Source: Pseudofrankia saprophytica (GTDB taxonomy: Bacteria; Actinomycetota; Actinomycetes; Frankiales; Frankiaceae). From it: DNA of 64,000 nucleotides. The stretch covers positions 1,477,290-1,541,289 of the forward strand of contig NZ_KI912267.1 of NCBI RefSeq assembly GCF_000235425.2, in the 5' to 3' direction. The translations under genes were made by a program, and so were the position numbers. Numbering within the stretch: position 1 is the stretch's first letter; each line of letters opens with the position of its first letter. Positions 18,092 through 26,445 of this stretch are shown here, piece after piece. A model generated the notes under the pieces. The model saw only the letters and a program-made list of their open reading frames with translations. It made no database searches and had not been told where the DNA came from.

Positions 18092-18733
18092 TCAGTCGGG
18101 ACGCAGCGCTCGCAGGAACAGCCGGACAGCGTCCTCGGCGCGCCGTCGCTGCTCTTCGGGACTGTGCACGATCCCGAAGGACGCCATCCGCGCCGGGGTC
18201 ACCGCGACGATGCCGAGAAAGTACTCGGCGGCCCGGTCGGGGTCGTCCACCACGATCGTTCCGGCGGCGGCGTGCGCGCGCAGCAGGTTCGCGACGACCT
18301 TCTGCCGCGGCCAGATGCGGTAGGTCTTCCGCGCGACCTCGGGGAACCGGGCCGCCTGCGCGATCGCGAGTCGGGTGAGCGCGACCATACGAGGATCACA
18401 GACTCTGCGCACGGCCGCCTCGGCGATCGTGAGCAGCGCGGCTCCGAGATCCGTGGGGAGGTCCGCTTCCTCAGGCTCGGGGGTGGGCCAGCCAGGCCGT
18501 TCCATCGACCAGTTGAGGACGGTGGTGAAGAGCTGCTCCTTGCCGCGGAACCTCGCGTAGAGCGACTGTTTCGTCGTGCCGGCGAGCGCGGCGATCTCGT
18601 CCACCGAGGTGGCCTCGTAGCCCTGCTCCAAGAACAGCCGCAGCGCCGCTTCCTTGATATCCCCGTCGAGCCGCGCCGCCTCCGCGCTCGTCGGGCGTCC
18701 GCTACGGCGGGCGGAGGCCGAGGATGCCGTCAC
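18092..18733 (-). CDS. TetR-family regulator, probable repressor of car
   Basis: The GTG at 18733 gives 213 residues; the frame stays open further upstream and no ribosome-binding site is clear, so the start is uncertain. The helix-turn-helix spans DIKEAALRLFLEQGYEATSV to TTKQSLYARFRGKEQLF (about residues 24-70), followed by the TetR C-terminal effector domain with ARFPEVARKTY. It lies upstream of car on the same strand with a 377-nt gap that holds the 22-bp operator at the car promoter. It is probably released by a carboxylic acid or acyl-CoA; this is an inference. Confidence 0.88.
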   Translation of the reverse strand: MTASSASARRSGRPTSAEAARLDGDIKEAALRLFLEQGYEATSVDEIAALAGTTKQSLYARFRGKEQLFTTVLNWSMERPGWPTPEPEEADLPTDLGAALLTIAEAAVRRVCDPRMVALTRLAIAQAARFPEVARKTYRIWPRQKVVANLLRAHAAAGTIVVDDPDRAAEYFLGIVAVTPARMASFGIVHSPEEQRRRAEDAVRLFLRALRPD

Positions 18734-18996
18734 ACAACCAGTCTGACAGCCCCGACAGGGCGCCCATTGCATCCAGCCAAACCTGGCGATCTTGCTGGCG
18801 GATCCTGTCGCGATCAGGCCCTCCGGCCACCAAGCCGACCACATCCATGGGTCCTGCCGACAGCCTCATCACTCCGTCACCTCGACATCACTCCGCCACC
18901 CCGACCTCGCCGGACAGGCAGGCGGGCGACCGACGGCCCCGTCACCTGGCGAGGTCGGCCGGCACCTACCGACAGGAGCAAGCATTCACTAAGTTC

Positions 18997-19025
18997 TTGT
19001 CTCGGCCAGTCGACTCGCCTAGCGT
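18997..19025 (+). promoter_or_regulatory. Probable promoter of the NTF2-like gene
   Basis: TTGTCT (18997-19002), a 17-bp spacer and TAGCGT (19020-19025) form a sigma70-type promoter about 75 nt upstream of the start at 19101. The rest of the 18734-19100 intergenic region shows no gene. Confidence 0.5.
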
Positions 19026-19100
19026 GTCCCGTGCCTCGGCGGGAGGCGGCCGGCCGGCGTCAGGCCTGAAAGCGGACGCCTCTCAGCTGAGGAGACCGAC

Positions 19101-19508
19101 ATGATCGAGAACGAGGTCGTGACAGCGTTACAGCGCCACTGGGAGGACGGTTTCAACCAGTACGACCTCGACCTTGTGATGGAGCCCGTCGACAAGGACG
19201 TGGTGTTCAGTTCACCGTTCGTCCCACGGCTGACCGGGGACCCCGAGAAGGTGACGATCGACGGGTACGACGCCTTCCGTGAGTACATCGACGACTCGAT
19301 GCGCCGCGTCCCCGGCATCCGGTACTCGCTCGACGCGTCCTTTGTGAGCACTCAGACGATCGTGTTCGTCTACACCTGCAACTTCTCCGACGGGCAGGCC
19401 AAGACCGGCGCGGACTCCATCCGCCTCAACAAAGCCGGCAAGATCGTCGAGTGGCGCAGTCACTACTCGTTCAATCCGGAAGCCATCGACGACCTGATCC
19501 AGGACTGA
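19101..19508 (+). CDS. NTF2/SnoaL-like domain protein
   Basis: A 135-residue protein starting after GAGGAGACCGAC. The sequence fits an NTF2-like fold: the N-terminal helix VVTALQRHWEDGFNQYDLD, the strand region VVFSSPFVPRL, then IVFVYTCNF and EWRSHYSFNPEA at the end. It is a single-gene unit behind its own promoter. Related proteins include small ketosteroid-isomerase-like enzymes and binding proteins. No catalytic assignment is possible. Confidence 0.82.
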   Translation: MIENEVVTALQRHWEDGFNQYDLDLVMEPVDKDVVFSSPFVPRLTGDPEKVTIDGYDAFREYIDDSMRRVPGIRYSLDASFVSTQTIVFVYTCNFSDGQAKTGADSIRLNKAGKIVEWRSHYSFNPEAIDDLIQD

Positions 19509-19626
19509 GCCCCCTTCCCCGGATCCCGTTCCCGGATCCCGTCCGGGCCACTCGGGCACTCGGGCCACAGCCTGGCGGCAGGCGCGCCCTGTCCGCCGGC
19601 GGGAGAGACGGTGGCGGCCGGCGACG

Positions 19627-20391
19627 CTAATGCTTCGGGTGTTCGGGGGTGGTGCCCGCGGCCGGGATCTCGCCGCACTGGACGACGACGAATCCGCCGG
19701 TACCGCTGTACTCGATCTGGGCGAGCTCGCCGGAGGACCGGCCGATCAGGTTGCCGAGCTTGAAGGTCGAGACGAGCCGGGTGCTCACGCCCGCCGTCCA
19801 GGCGACCGCCGCGTCGCGGTCGACGCACACCGGCTCGTCCGTGGGCAGCACGAGCGGGCTGCCGAGGCAGAGGACCGCGACGGCGCCGGTGCCGGAGATC
19901 TCCGTGTTGAACATGCCGCCGGCGATCATCGCGCCGAACCCACCCGACGTCTTCGTGATCTTGTATTGCAGGCCGGACTCCAGGGCGAGCAGGCTGCGGC
20001 CGTTGACGGTGAGCCGGTCGTCATCCAGGTTGAAGATCGAGATGTGGCTGCCGGACTCGGCGAACCACACGGTGCCGCGGCCCCGCGCCCGCATGAGATC
20101 CTGGCCCTCGCCGGTGACCGCGCGGCGGAGGTGGCCGCCTAGGCCGTGGCCCTTGTAGGCGAAGTCGACCTGCCCCCGGTAGGCGACCATCGCCCCCTGC
20201 TTCGCATACATCTCGCCGCCGTCGAGGTGGACCCGCAGCATTCGCTCCCCCTCCTCCAGGGCGAATGGCGGGCCGCCGGCCTGGCCAGCGGCGTGCCGCG
20301 CCAGTGGCTGGCTTCCCGGCGCGGAGTGACCGCCGAGGCCACGGTCTCCATAACCAGGACCGTAACCCCGCTCGCCACCCTGCCCCGTCAT
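19627..20391 (-). CDS. AIM24 family protein
   Basis: A 254-residue protein with a Gly-rich N terminus (about 40 residues) and then the all-beta AIM24 domain, with markers such as GEMYAKQGAMVAYRG, GTVWFAESGSHISIF, GGMFNTEISGTGAVAV and TRLVSTFKLGNLIGR. AIM24-type proteins are widespread in actinobacteria and are often linked to stress or membrane functions, but their biochemical role is not established. It is transcribed alone, with GGGAG before its ATG. Confidence 0.88.
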   Translation of the reverse strand: MTGQGGERGYGPGYGDRGLGGHSAPGSQPLARHAAGQAGGPPFALEEGERMLRVHLDGGEMYAKQGAMVAYRGQVDFAYKGHGLGGHLRRAVTGEGQDLMRARGRGTVWFAESGSHISIFNLDDDRLTVNGRSLLALESGLQYKITKTSGGFGAMIAGGMFNTEISGTGAVAVLCLGSPLVLPTDEPVCVDRDAAVAWTAGVSTRLVSTFKLGNLIGRSSGELAQIEYSGTGGFVVVQCGEIPAAGTTPEHPKH

Positions 20392-20677
20392 CTCGGCTCC
20401 CTTCCGATGACTGCCAGCGCGGCAGTCTATCGATTGACGAAATCGACGTCGCTCCCTCCGTCACATAGTGGCCGGCGCCCAGCGAGACCTGCCGGGTCCC
20501 CATTTCCAGCGGGCGCGAGAACCACGCCAGGGCGTCGTTTCGGTTTCTCCGGCACCGGCCGGACCACGGACGCTCCGGTGCGCTCGTCCCGCCCATGAAG
20601 CTCGTGCCACCGGCCCGGCCGACGCCCGGGCGGCGAGCCGGGCCGCCGCCCGGGCCAGGCCGACAGGATTCCTTGTC

Positions 20678-20691
20678 TTGACAAATTTTGT
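20678..20691 (+). promoter_or_regulatory. TTGACA box and small palindrome upstream of the ArsR-type gene
   Basis: TTGACA at 20678-20683 overlaps an inverted repeat ACAAA-T-TTTGT at 20681-20691, about 25 nt before the start of the regulator gene. The AT-rich patch is unlike its surroundings and is probably the autoregulated promoter. The -10 box is not clear. Confidence 0.4.
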
Positions 20692-20713
20692 TGTCGGCAT
20701 CAACCTGGAGCCC

Positions 20714-21367
20714 ATGCTGGACGTGGCGGTGATCGAGGACCCGGGCGCGGCCGAGGTGTCGCTGGACCCGATGCGGGCGCGCCTGCTGGCCGCCCTGGCG
20801 GAGCCGGGGTCGGCGACGACGCTGGCGGCGAGGACGGGGCTGACGCGGCAGAAGGTGAACTACCACCTGCGCGCGTTGGAGCAGCACGGCCTGGTCGAGC
20901 TGGTCGAGGAACGGCGCAAGGGCAACTGCACCGAACGGGTGCTGCAGGCGACCGCGAGCTCCTACGTCATCTCGCCGGCCGCGCTCGCGGACGTGGCGCC
21001 CGACCCGGATAGAGCCCGCGACGAGGGGTCCGCCCGCTGGATGCTCGCCCTCGCCGCCCGGCTCATCCGCGAGGTCGGCGAGCTGCTCGCCGGCGCGACG
21101 GCGGCCCGCAAGCGGCTGGCGACGTTCGCCGTCGACAGCGAGGTCCGGTTCGCCACGGCGGCCGACCGCGCCGCGTTCGCCGGCGAGCTGTCCGACGCGG
21201 TCACCGCCCTGGTCGCCAAGTACCACGACGAGCAGGCGCCCGCGGGCCGCCGCCACCGACTGGTGATCGCCCTGCACCCCAGCCCGAAGATCCCCGTCCC
21301 GAGCCCCGAGACGATCCCGGGCCCGAACCGGTCCGAGTCCGCGTCCGACCTCCACGAGGAGAGCTGA
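20714..21367 (+). CDS. ArsR-like winged-helix transcriptional regulator
   Basis: The ATG at 20714 (GGAG 3 nt upstream) gives 217 residues. The longer open frame upstream lies over the promoter and is low-complexity. The winged helix is clear: DPMRARLLAALAEPGSATTL, then ARTGLTRQKVNYHLRALEQH and GLVELVEERRKGN. The C-terminal part is helical with an ending rich in Pro and Ser. The next gene (SRPBCC protein) starts 1 nt after its stop, so the two are co-translated. ArsR/SRPBCC pairs of this kind are common, and the regulator probably controls its own operon. Confidence 0.88.
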   Translation: MLDVAVIEDPGAAEVSLDPMRARLLAALAEPGSATTLAARTGLTRQKVNYHLRALEQHGLVELVEERRKGNCTERVLQATASSYVISPAALADVAPDPDRARDEGSARWMLALAARLIREVGELLAGATAARKRLATFAVDSEVRFATAADRAAFAGELSDAVTALVAKYHDEQAPAGRRHRLVIALHPSPKIPVPSPETIPGPNRSESASDLHEES

Positions 21368-21368
21368 A

Positions 21369-22103
21369 ATGTCGACCGAGCAGCCGTCCCGCCGTGAGTT
21401 CGCCATCGAGCGCGAACTCGAGCTCGAGACAACGCCCGAGGACTACTGGGATGCCGTCACCAATGGCAACGCCGCCTGGCTGTGGCCGATCCAGCCGCCC
21501 GAGCCGCGGGTCGGCGGCGCGGTCGACGGCCTCGGCACCGTGGTGGCCTGGGAGCCGCCGCATCACCTGATCCTGCGGCATGAGGGCCCGGAGGGCTGGT
21601 TCAACCAGCTCGAGCATCTCGTCGAGGCACGGGACGGCGGCACGACCTGGGTCCGCTACGTGCACAGCGGCGTGTTCGTCGACGACTGGGACAACCAGTT
21701 CGACGGCGCGAGCAAGCACACCGACTTCTACCTGCACACCCTCGGCCAGTACCTGCGCTACTTCACCCGCCGCCCGGCCCGTTACGTCAACGCCGACGGG
21801 CCGGCGGCGTCGGCCACACCCGACGGTGTCGCCGTGTTGCGCCGCGCCGCCGGCCTGACGGACACGCGGGTGGGCGACCGGGTCCAGGTGGCCATCCCGG
21901 GCCTGCCGACGCTGGACGGCGTCGTCGACTACCTGAGCCCGGACTTCCTGGGCCTTCGCACCGAGGACGCGATGTACCGCGTCTTCGGCCGCGGTGCCTT
22001 CGGCGCCCCGACCTCCGTCGCCGTCCACCTCTTCGCCCCCGACGCCGACGAATCGGCCATCGAGAAGGCCCTGCGCGGCTGGCTCGAGGAGATCTACGCC
22101 TGA
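21369..22103 (+). CDS. SRPBCC (AHSA1-like) domain protein
   Basis: A 244-residue protein beginning EFAIERELELETTPEDYW, the first strand and helix of an SRPBCC/activator-of-Hsp90-ATPase-like fold. It continues with LGTVVAWEPPHHLILRHEG and GGTTWVRYVHSGVF, a helix-grip fold with a hydrophobic pocket. The last 80 residues form a second region with VQVAIPGLPTLDGVVDYLSP. It probably binds a small hydrophobic molecule. It is coupled to the ArsR gene upstream and overlaps the end of the convergent exporter gene by 10 nt. Confidence 0.85.
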   Translation: MSTEQPSRREFAIERELELETTPEDYWDAVTNGNAAWLWPIQPPEPRVGGAVDGLGTVVAWEPPHHLILRHEGPEGWFNQLEHLVEARDGGTTWVRYVHSGVFVDDWDNQFDGASKHTDFYLHTLGQYLRYFTRRPARYVNADGPAASATPDGVAVLRRAAGLTDTRVGDRVQVAIPGLPTLDGVVDYLSPDFLGLRTEDAMYRVFGRGAFGAPTSVAVHLFAPDADESAIEKALRGWLEEIYA

Positions 22104-23731
22104 CCCGGGATCCGGACCGTCGTGGCGCCTGTCCCGCCCACGGTTCCGGGCTCACCCACGGTTCCGGGCTCGCCCACGGTTCCGGGCTCGCCCACGGCTG
22201 CGGGTTCGCCCGGGGCCGGGGCGAGCCGCCGCGGACGCAACAGCACGGCGGCCAGGATGATGCCGGCGGCGACGCATCCACAGGCCACGAGCAGGCCAAG
22301 CCGGTTCCCGCCGACGAGCGCCTCGGCCGGGCTGTGGCCGGTCTTCGCCAGCGTCGCCGTACGCCCGGCGGCGACGGTGCCGAAGACCGCGAGGCCGATC
22401 GCCGCCGAGATCTGCATGGAAACGTTGACGATGCCCGACGCGAGGCCCGCGTCCTTCGGCGGCACGTCCGCGAGGGCGAGCGTCGTCAGCGGGACGAACG
22501 CGCCTCCGCCGCCGAGGCCGATGAGCACGCACACGAGCAGCATGCGCGGCGCGTACGCCGTCCCGACCCCGGCCCCGACGAACAGGAGCAGCCCCGCCAG
22601 CATGATGGCCATGCCGCCGATCAGGACCCGGTGGGGCCCAAGCCGGGCCGTCAGCCACCCCGCGAGTCCTAGCGACATGACCGCGACGACGGCCGTCTGC
22701 GGCAGGAACGCGGCGCCCGTGGCGATCGCGTCGAAGCCGAGCACCTGCTGCAGGTAGAGGGTTCCGAAGAAGAAGTAGCCGTACATACCAGCCGCCATCA
22801 CCGCGCGCACCGCGCTGCCGGCGATCAGGCTGCGCTGCCGCAGCACCCGCGGCGGGATCATCGGGTCGGCGATGCGCGCCTCCCAGCCGGCGAACAGGGC
22901 GAGCAGCACGAGCGCGAGCGCTCCGGTGCCGAGAGTGGTCGCGGAGGTCCAGCCGATGTCGGCCGCCCGCACGATCGCGTAGATGCCGGCGAGCAGCGCC
23001 ACGGTGACCAGGACCGCGCCCACGACGTCGACCCGGCCGCGCGGCCCGCCGCCGTCGCCGCTGCCGACCGGCCGTCGGTCGAGGAGCACGGCGGCGCCGA
23101 CGAGCGCGACGGCGCCGATGGGGACGTTGATGGCAAAGATCCAGTGCCAATCCAGGTCCTGCGTGAGAATCCCGCCGAGTATCAGGCCGAGCGAGCCGCC
23201 GCCGATCGAGACGAGCATGTAGCGGCCGATCGCGCGGGCGCGCTCGGCCGGGTCGACGAACTCGGCGACGATGATCGCGAGCACGGACGACGACGCGAAC
23301 GCGCCACCCATGCCCTGCACGAAACGGGCCGCGACCAGCACCGGTACGGACCCGGCGAGCGCGCAGGCGATCGAGGCGGCCGTGAAGACCGCGATGCCGC
23401 CGAGGAACAGCCTGCGCCGGCCGATCAGGTCGCCAAGCCTGCCGGCGACGAGCAGCAGGCTGCCGTAGCTGATCAGGTAGCCGTTCAGCGCCCAGGTGAG
23501 GTCGGCCTGGCTCACGTCGAGATCCGTCTGGATCGCCGGCAGGGCGACGTTCACGACGGTGGTGTCCAACATGACCATCAGCTGCGCGACCAGCACGACG
23601 ATCAGCGCCAGCCATCGGCGCCGGTCGGCTCCCGCCGCGGCGGGAGCCTGTTCCTCGCGGTGTCGGGTGGCCGCGGCTTCCTCCATGACGTCCGCCGAGG
23701 GCGACGCCCTGTCAGTGTCAATCTCGCTCAC
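22094..23731 (-). CDS. DHA2-family (EmrB/QacA-like) drug exporter, 14 TMS
   Basis: A 545-residue MFS protein. The first helix is WLALIVVLVAQLMVMLDTTV, containing the DHA2 motif LDTTVVNVALP; also GRLGDLIGRRRLFLGG (loop 2-3) and ARFVQGMGGAFASS. About 14 hydrophobic segments are visible, as expected for proton-driven multidrug exporters. The C terminus carries a VGEPGT tandem repeat. The start is GTG at 23731, at the edge of a 30-bp palindrome, so the mRNA is probably leaderless; an in-frame ATG at 23686 is the alternative. A divergent MarR gene is the probable repressor. Confidence 0.92.
   Translation of the reverse strand: MSEIDTDRASPSADVMEEAAATRHREEQAPAAAGADRRRWLALIVVLVAQLMVMLDTTVVNVALPAIQTDLDVSQADLTWALNGYLISYGSLLLVAGRLGDLIGRRRLFLGGIAVFTAASIACALAGSVPVLVAARFVQGMGGAFASSSVLAIIVAEFVDPAERARAIGRYMLVSIGGGSLGLILGGILTQDLDWHWIFAINVPIGAVALVGAAVLLDRRPVGSGDGGGPRGRVDVVGAVLVTVALLAGIYAIVRAADIGWTSATTLGTGALALVLLALFAGWEARIADPMIPPRVLRQRSLIAGSAVRAVMAAGMYGYFFFGTLYLQQVLGFDAIATGAAFLPQTAVVAVMSLGLAGWLTARLGPHRVLIGGMAIMLAGLLLFVGAGVGTAYAPRMLLVCVLIGLGGGGAFVPLTTLALADVPPKDAGLASGIVNVSMQISAAIGLAVFGTVAAGRTATLAKTGHSPAEALVGGNRLGLLVACGCVAAGIILAAVLLRPRRLAPAPGEPAAVGEPGTVGEPGTVGEPGTVGGTGATTVRIPGQA
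22138..22212. repeat. Four copies of an 18-bp tandem repeat in the exporter 3' end
   Basis: An 18-bp unit (CCACGGTTCCGGGCTCGC, with variants) is repeated about four times and encodes a VGEPGT-type hexapeptide repeat in the cytoplasmic C-terminal tail of the exporter. The copy number is likely to vary between strains. Confidence 0.8.
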
Positions 23732-23760
23732 GAGATAGTCACTATACAGTGACTATCTCG
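23731..23760. promoter_or_regulatory. 30-bp palindromic operator at the exporter start codon
   Basis: Two perfect 13-bp arms (CGAGATAGTCACT and its complement) flank a 4-bp centre ATAC. Read on the minus strand the centre contains TATAGT, a -10 box 9 nt before the exporter GTG. The outermost base pair is part of the start codon. A bound MarR dimer would cover the promoter and start. The divergent MarR gene starts about 75 bp away. Confidence 0.85.
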
Positions 23761-23833
23761 GATCACGAATCGTATGCCTACCATGATCATCATTTGATCT
23801 TGATTGACATCATCATGTTACGCTTGGACTGCC

Positions 23834-24304
23834 ATGGCACCCACGACGAGTCCGTCCGTCGACGCGGACATCCCGGCTGACGCGCCGGCTCCCGCGGGCA
23901 CGCACGTCCCGGGCGCGCTGGTCCTGCTGACCCGGCTGAGCCGCCAGGTCTACCGGATCGCGACCGAGGACGTCCTCGGCATGGGCCTCAAGCAGTTCGT
24001 GCTGCTCAACCAGCTCCACGAGGACGTCGGCGTGCCGCAGCAGCAGCTGGCCGAGCACCTGTGCCTGGGCGCGAACATCCTGGTGCTGCTGCTGAACGGG
24101 ATCGAGAGCGCCGGCTGGGCCGAGCGGCGCCGCGACCCGGCCGACCGCCGGCGCCACCTGGTCCACCGGACTCCGGCCGGCACCGCCGCGCTCGCCAGCG
24201 CCGAACGGGCGATGGACAGCGTCGAGGACCGCGTCCTCGGCGACCTTTCCCCTGAGGAACGCGCCAGCCTACGCGCCCTCCTCGCCCGCGCCCTGCCCGA
24301 CTGA
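23834..24304 (+). CDS. MarR-family transcriptional regulator
   Basis: The ATG at 23834 gives 156 residues; the upstream in-frame codons lie in the AT-rich promoter region. The winged helix-turn-helix is visible: GMGLKQFVLLNQLHED, then QQQLAEHLCLGANILVLLLN and AERRRDPADRRRHLVHRT (the wing with the DxRR motif). The N-terminal 25 residues are Ala/Pro/Asp-rich. It is divergent from the DHA2 exporter, a standard arrangement in which the MarR protein represses the exporter until a toxic ligand binds. Confidence 0.9.
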   Translation: MAPTTSPSVDADIPADAPAPAGTHVPGALVLLTRLSRQVYRIATEDVLGMGLKQFVLLNQLHEDVGVPQQQLAEHLCLGANILVLLLNGIESAGWAERRRDPADRRRHLVHRTPAGTAALASAERAMDSVEDRVLGDLSPEERASLRALLARALPD

Positions 24305-24437
24305 CCGCCCAGGCATCACCGGCGCACGGCGCGGCTCCCGCGAGCCGGAACCGCCCGCGCTCACGACACCTCCCCGGCATGTCGAGACCGCCGGGTCGGC
24401 TCCGACCACAGGCCGGGACGGTCGACTCGGCCGGACC

Positions 24438-24469
24438 GATCGGCGGTCAACCGGATCGGCGGTCAACCG
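24438..24469. repeat. 16-bp tandem direct repeat
   Basis: GATCGGCGGTCAACCG occurs twice head to tail just before the ribosome-binding site of the next gene. It could be a small duplication or a regulator half-site pair. Confidence 0.6.
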
Positions 24470-24488
24470 ATGGAGGAGGCTCAGCGGG

Positions 24489-25076
24489 ATGAGGATTCGG
24501 GCGCGGCTCGCGGTGAGTGTGGACGGGTTCGTGACGACGCCGACCGGGTGGCCGGCGCACACGGCCGACCCGGCGTTCGTCAGTGGGGAGAGCCACGGGA
24601 TCAGGGAGTTCCTCGTCGGCTGCGAGGCGGTCCTCATGGGCCGGACGACCTTCGAGCCGGCGCTCGCCAACGACCGGTGGCCGTGGCCGAACCTGGATGT
24701 GTTCGTCCTCGGTTCCCAGCTCCCGCCGGGCATCCCCGACCATGTCGTCGCCGACTCCGACCCGGCGCGGCTGCTGGAACGCATCCGGGCCGCCAACCGG
24801 GGCGGCGACGTCCATCTCGTCGGCGGGCCGCGCACGATCGAGGCCTTCCGCGCCCTCGGCGCGCTCGACACTCTCGAACTCGTCGTCGTCCCGCTGCTGT
24901 TCGGCGCGGGCCTGCGTCTCACCCCGGCCCTCTCCGCCGAAGCCGGGCTGACCTTCGAGAGCTCCCGCGCTCTTCCGGGTGGCTCCGTCGAGATCGTCTA
25001 CACCTGCGACGGCCACCGCGCCGACCTCCCCGCTCGGCCCGCCAGCCAGCCGGCCCCACAGACCCGGGACGCCTGA
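24489..25076 (+). CDS. Dihydrofolate reductase / RibD C-terminal-like protein
   Basis: A 195-residue protein preceded by GGAGGCTCAGCGGG. It has the RibD_C/DHFR-like start ARLAVSVDGFVTTPTG, the central LMGRTTFEPAL (the MGR motif binds NADPH phosphates) and VHLVGGPRTIEAF (the GG loop), then LELVVVPLLFGAG. Members reduce a pteridine-like or pyrimidine substrate with NADPH, but in most actinobacterial paralogues the substrate is unknown. It is an isolated gene, followed by a strong hairpin that may end transcription. Confidence 0.85.
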   Translation: MRIRARLAVSVDGFVTTPTGWPAHTADPAFVSGESHGIREFLVGCEAVLMGRTTFEPALANDRWPWPNLDVFVLGSQLPPGIPDHVVADSDPARLLERIRAANRGGDVHLVGGPRTIEAFRALGALDTLELVVVPLLFGAGLRLTPALSAEAGLTFESSRALPGGSVEIVYTCDGHRADLPARPASQPAPQTRDA

Positions 25077-25107
25077 CCGGGCGCCCGCCCACCGGACGTC
25101 GGCCGGA

Positions 25108-25131
25108 CGCCCGAGGTCCGGACCTCGGGCG
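25108..25131. terminator. 24-bp perfect palindrome, probable terminator
   Basis: CGCCCGAGGTCC is followed directly by its reverse complement, 31 bp after the stop of the DHFR-like gene. It has no T-tract, as is common for high-GC actinobacterial terminators. A dimeric DNA-binding protein site is the alternative. Confidence 0.5.
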
Positions 25132-25216
25132 GACGTCCGCCGTCCGTCGACCCGGCGTCGCCGAATGAGCTGATCACGTACTGGGCGACAGGGTATGCTC
25201 ACTCCCGGATGCACAT

Positions 25217-25264
25217 CTGCTGACATTTCGTCAGCAGTGGTGACCAGCCGCAGCTGGGTTGACA
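25217..25264 (+). promoter_or_regulatory. Inverted repeat and TTGACA box upstream of the T7SS-like genes
   Basis: CTGCTGAC-ATTTC-GTCAGCAG (25217-25237) is a perfect inverted repeat with 8-bp arms. TTGACA at 25259-25264 could be the -35 box, with a weak -10 near 25282-25289, ahead of the gene at 25356. Repeat and promoter together suggest a regulated start of the secretion/toxin locus. Confidence 0.4.
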
Positions 25265-25355
25265 ACCGTCGATGGCCTCGCGCTACGGGGGTGCGCGTGC
25301 TTGGATCCTTGCTCCCGATCGTGCTGGTGCCCGTCGACGGTCTGGCTGGTCGCTG

Positions 25356-25703
25356 ATGGCGGATCTGTTCGCGGCCCATGTGGACGTCGCCCGCCAGTTG
25401 TCCGGGGACCTTTCGTCGATTCGGACGTCACTGACGTCGCTCGGGACGGATCTCACCCGCATGCACGGCCAGACCGGTTCCAGCGAGGTCGAAGCGGCGT
25501 TGGACCGGTTCGTGCACGACTCGTCGGACAGCCGCGGCAAACTCGACAAGCTGCTGGAGCGGGCGATCGGGTTGCTGAACGGGCTGGTGGACGGCACGGC
25601 CGCGCTGGACTCCGCGCTCGCCCACGGCCTCGACCCGGTCACGCCATCGCCACCGCCGATGCCATCACCGATGCCGATGGCGGCTCAGGTGGCCGCGCCG
25701 TGA
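25356..25703 (+). CDS. WXG100/EspC-like small helical protein lacking the Trp
   Basis: A 115-residue protein, ATG at 25356. It reads as two long helices around a turn: SGDLSSIRTSLTSLGTDLTR and VEAALDRFVHDSSDSRGKL, then LLERAIGLLNGLVDGTAALD, ending in a Pro/Met-rich tail. In related actinobacterial ESX-type proteins the turn normally reads like DDWSDGRRKL; here Ser replaces the Trp. It overlaps the next gene by GTGA and opens the operon that leads to the WXG100 and Rhs toxin genes. It is probably a secretion partner or chaperone. Confidence 0.7.
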   Translation: MADLFAAHVDVARQLSGDLSSIRTSLTSLGTDLTRMHGQTGSSEVEAALDRFVHDSSDSRGKLDKLLERAIGLLNGLVDGTAALDSALAHGLDPVTPSPPPMPSPMPMAAQVAAP

Positions 25704-26362
25704 GCGCGGTGGCCCCGCGGGCGACGGCCTCCCGGTTCACGCTGCGCGTCCCGGAATCGTGGTTCGAGTTCGACGTCTGGCGCGCCACCCGCACCGGCGA
25801 CCTCGCCCGCCTCGTCGACGCGCGCATCGCGAGATACCCGCGGCTGCGGCCGCACCGCGCGACGCTGCTCACGCTGCTACGCGAGGCCGCCGATCGCGCC
25901 GAGCGGCAGGGCGCCGTCTACTGCGCCACCGCGACGCGGGACGAGTCGGGCACCGGCGACCTCGTGGCCACGCTGCTGGTCTTCCACACCCCGGGCGCCG
26001 ACGACCCGGCCGAGAACACGGTCACGGCGATCGCCGGCCAGGTCAGCGCGGTCGCCCGGGCGCAGGCAGCCGAGCCGTGGCGGACGGTCGAGCTCGTGAC
26101 CGTCCCCGCTGGCGAGGCCGTCCGCGTCCAGGGCGTCGAACGCAGCCTCGTCGACGGCATCCCCTTCGAGACCGTCACCATGCAGACGCTCGTCCCCGTG
26201 CCCGCCGCGCTCGACGGCAACACCGGCGGCACGGGTGGCACCGGCGGCACCAACGGCGTGCTGAACGTGGTGCTGACAAGCCCCCACCTCGCGCTCGCCG
26301 ACGACCTGCTCGACCTGTTCAGCGCCATCAGCGACACCCTCACCTGGTCCGCCAGCGCCTAA
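25700..26362 (+). CDS. T7SS-associated protein of unknown family
   Basis: The GTG at 25700 overlaps the previous stop (GTGA) and gives 220 residues. The N-terminal part reads FTLRVPESWFEFDVW, followed by a helical region and beta-strands (VYCATATRDESGTGDLVATL), a Gly/Thr-rich loop near residue 175, and a helical end ALADDLLDLFSAISDTL. No signal peptide or membrane segment is visible. I do not recognise the family. The position between two ESX-like genes suggests a role in substrate handling or secretion, possibly as a cytosolic chaperone. Confidence 0.75.
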   Translation: MSAVAPRATASRFTLRVPESWFEFDVWRATRTGDLARLVDARIARYPRLRPHRATLLTLLREAADRAERQGAVYCATATRDESGTGDLVATLLVFHTPGADDPAENTVTAIAGQVSAVARAQAAEPWRTVELVTVPAGEAVRVQGVERSLVDGIPFETVTMQTLVPVPAALDGNTGGTGGTGGTNGVLNVVLTSPHLALADDLLDLFSAISDTLTWSASA

Positions 26363-26445
26363 TAGACCCGACCGCCGCCGTAAGCCGCCCCCTTCTCGCC
26401 CCGACCGTTTCGGATCCGTTTTCGAGCCGAAAGGCAGGCCCAGCA

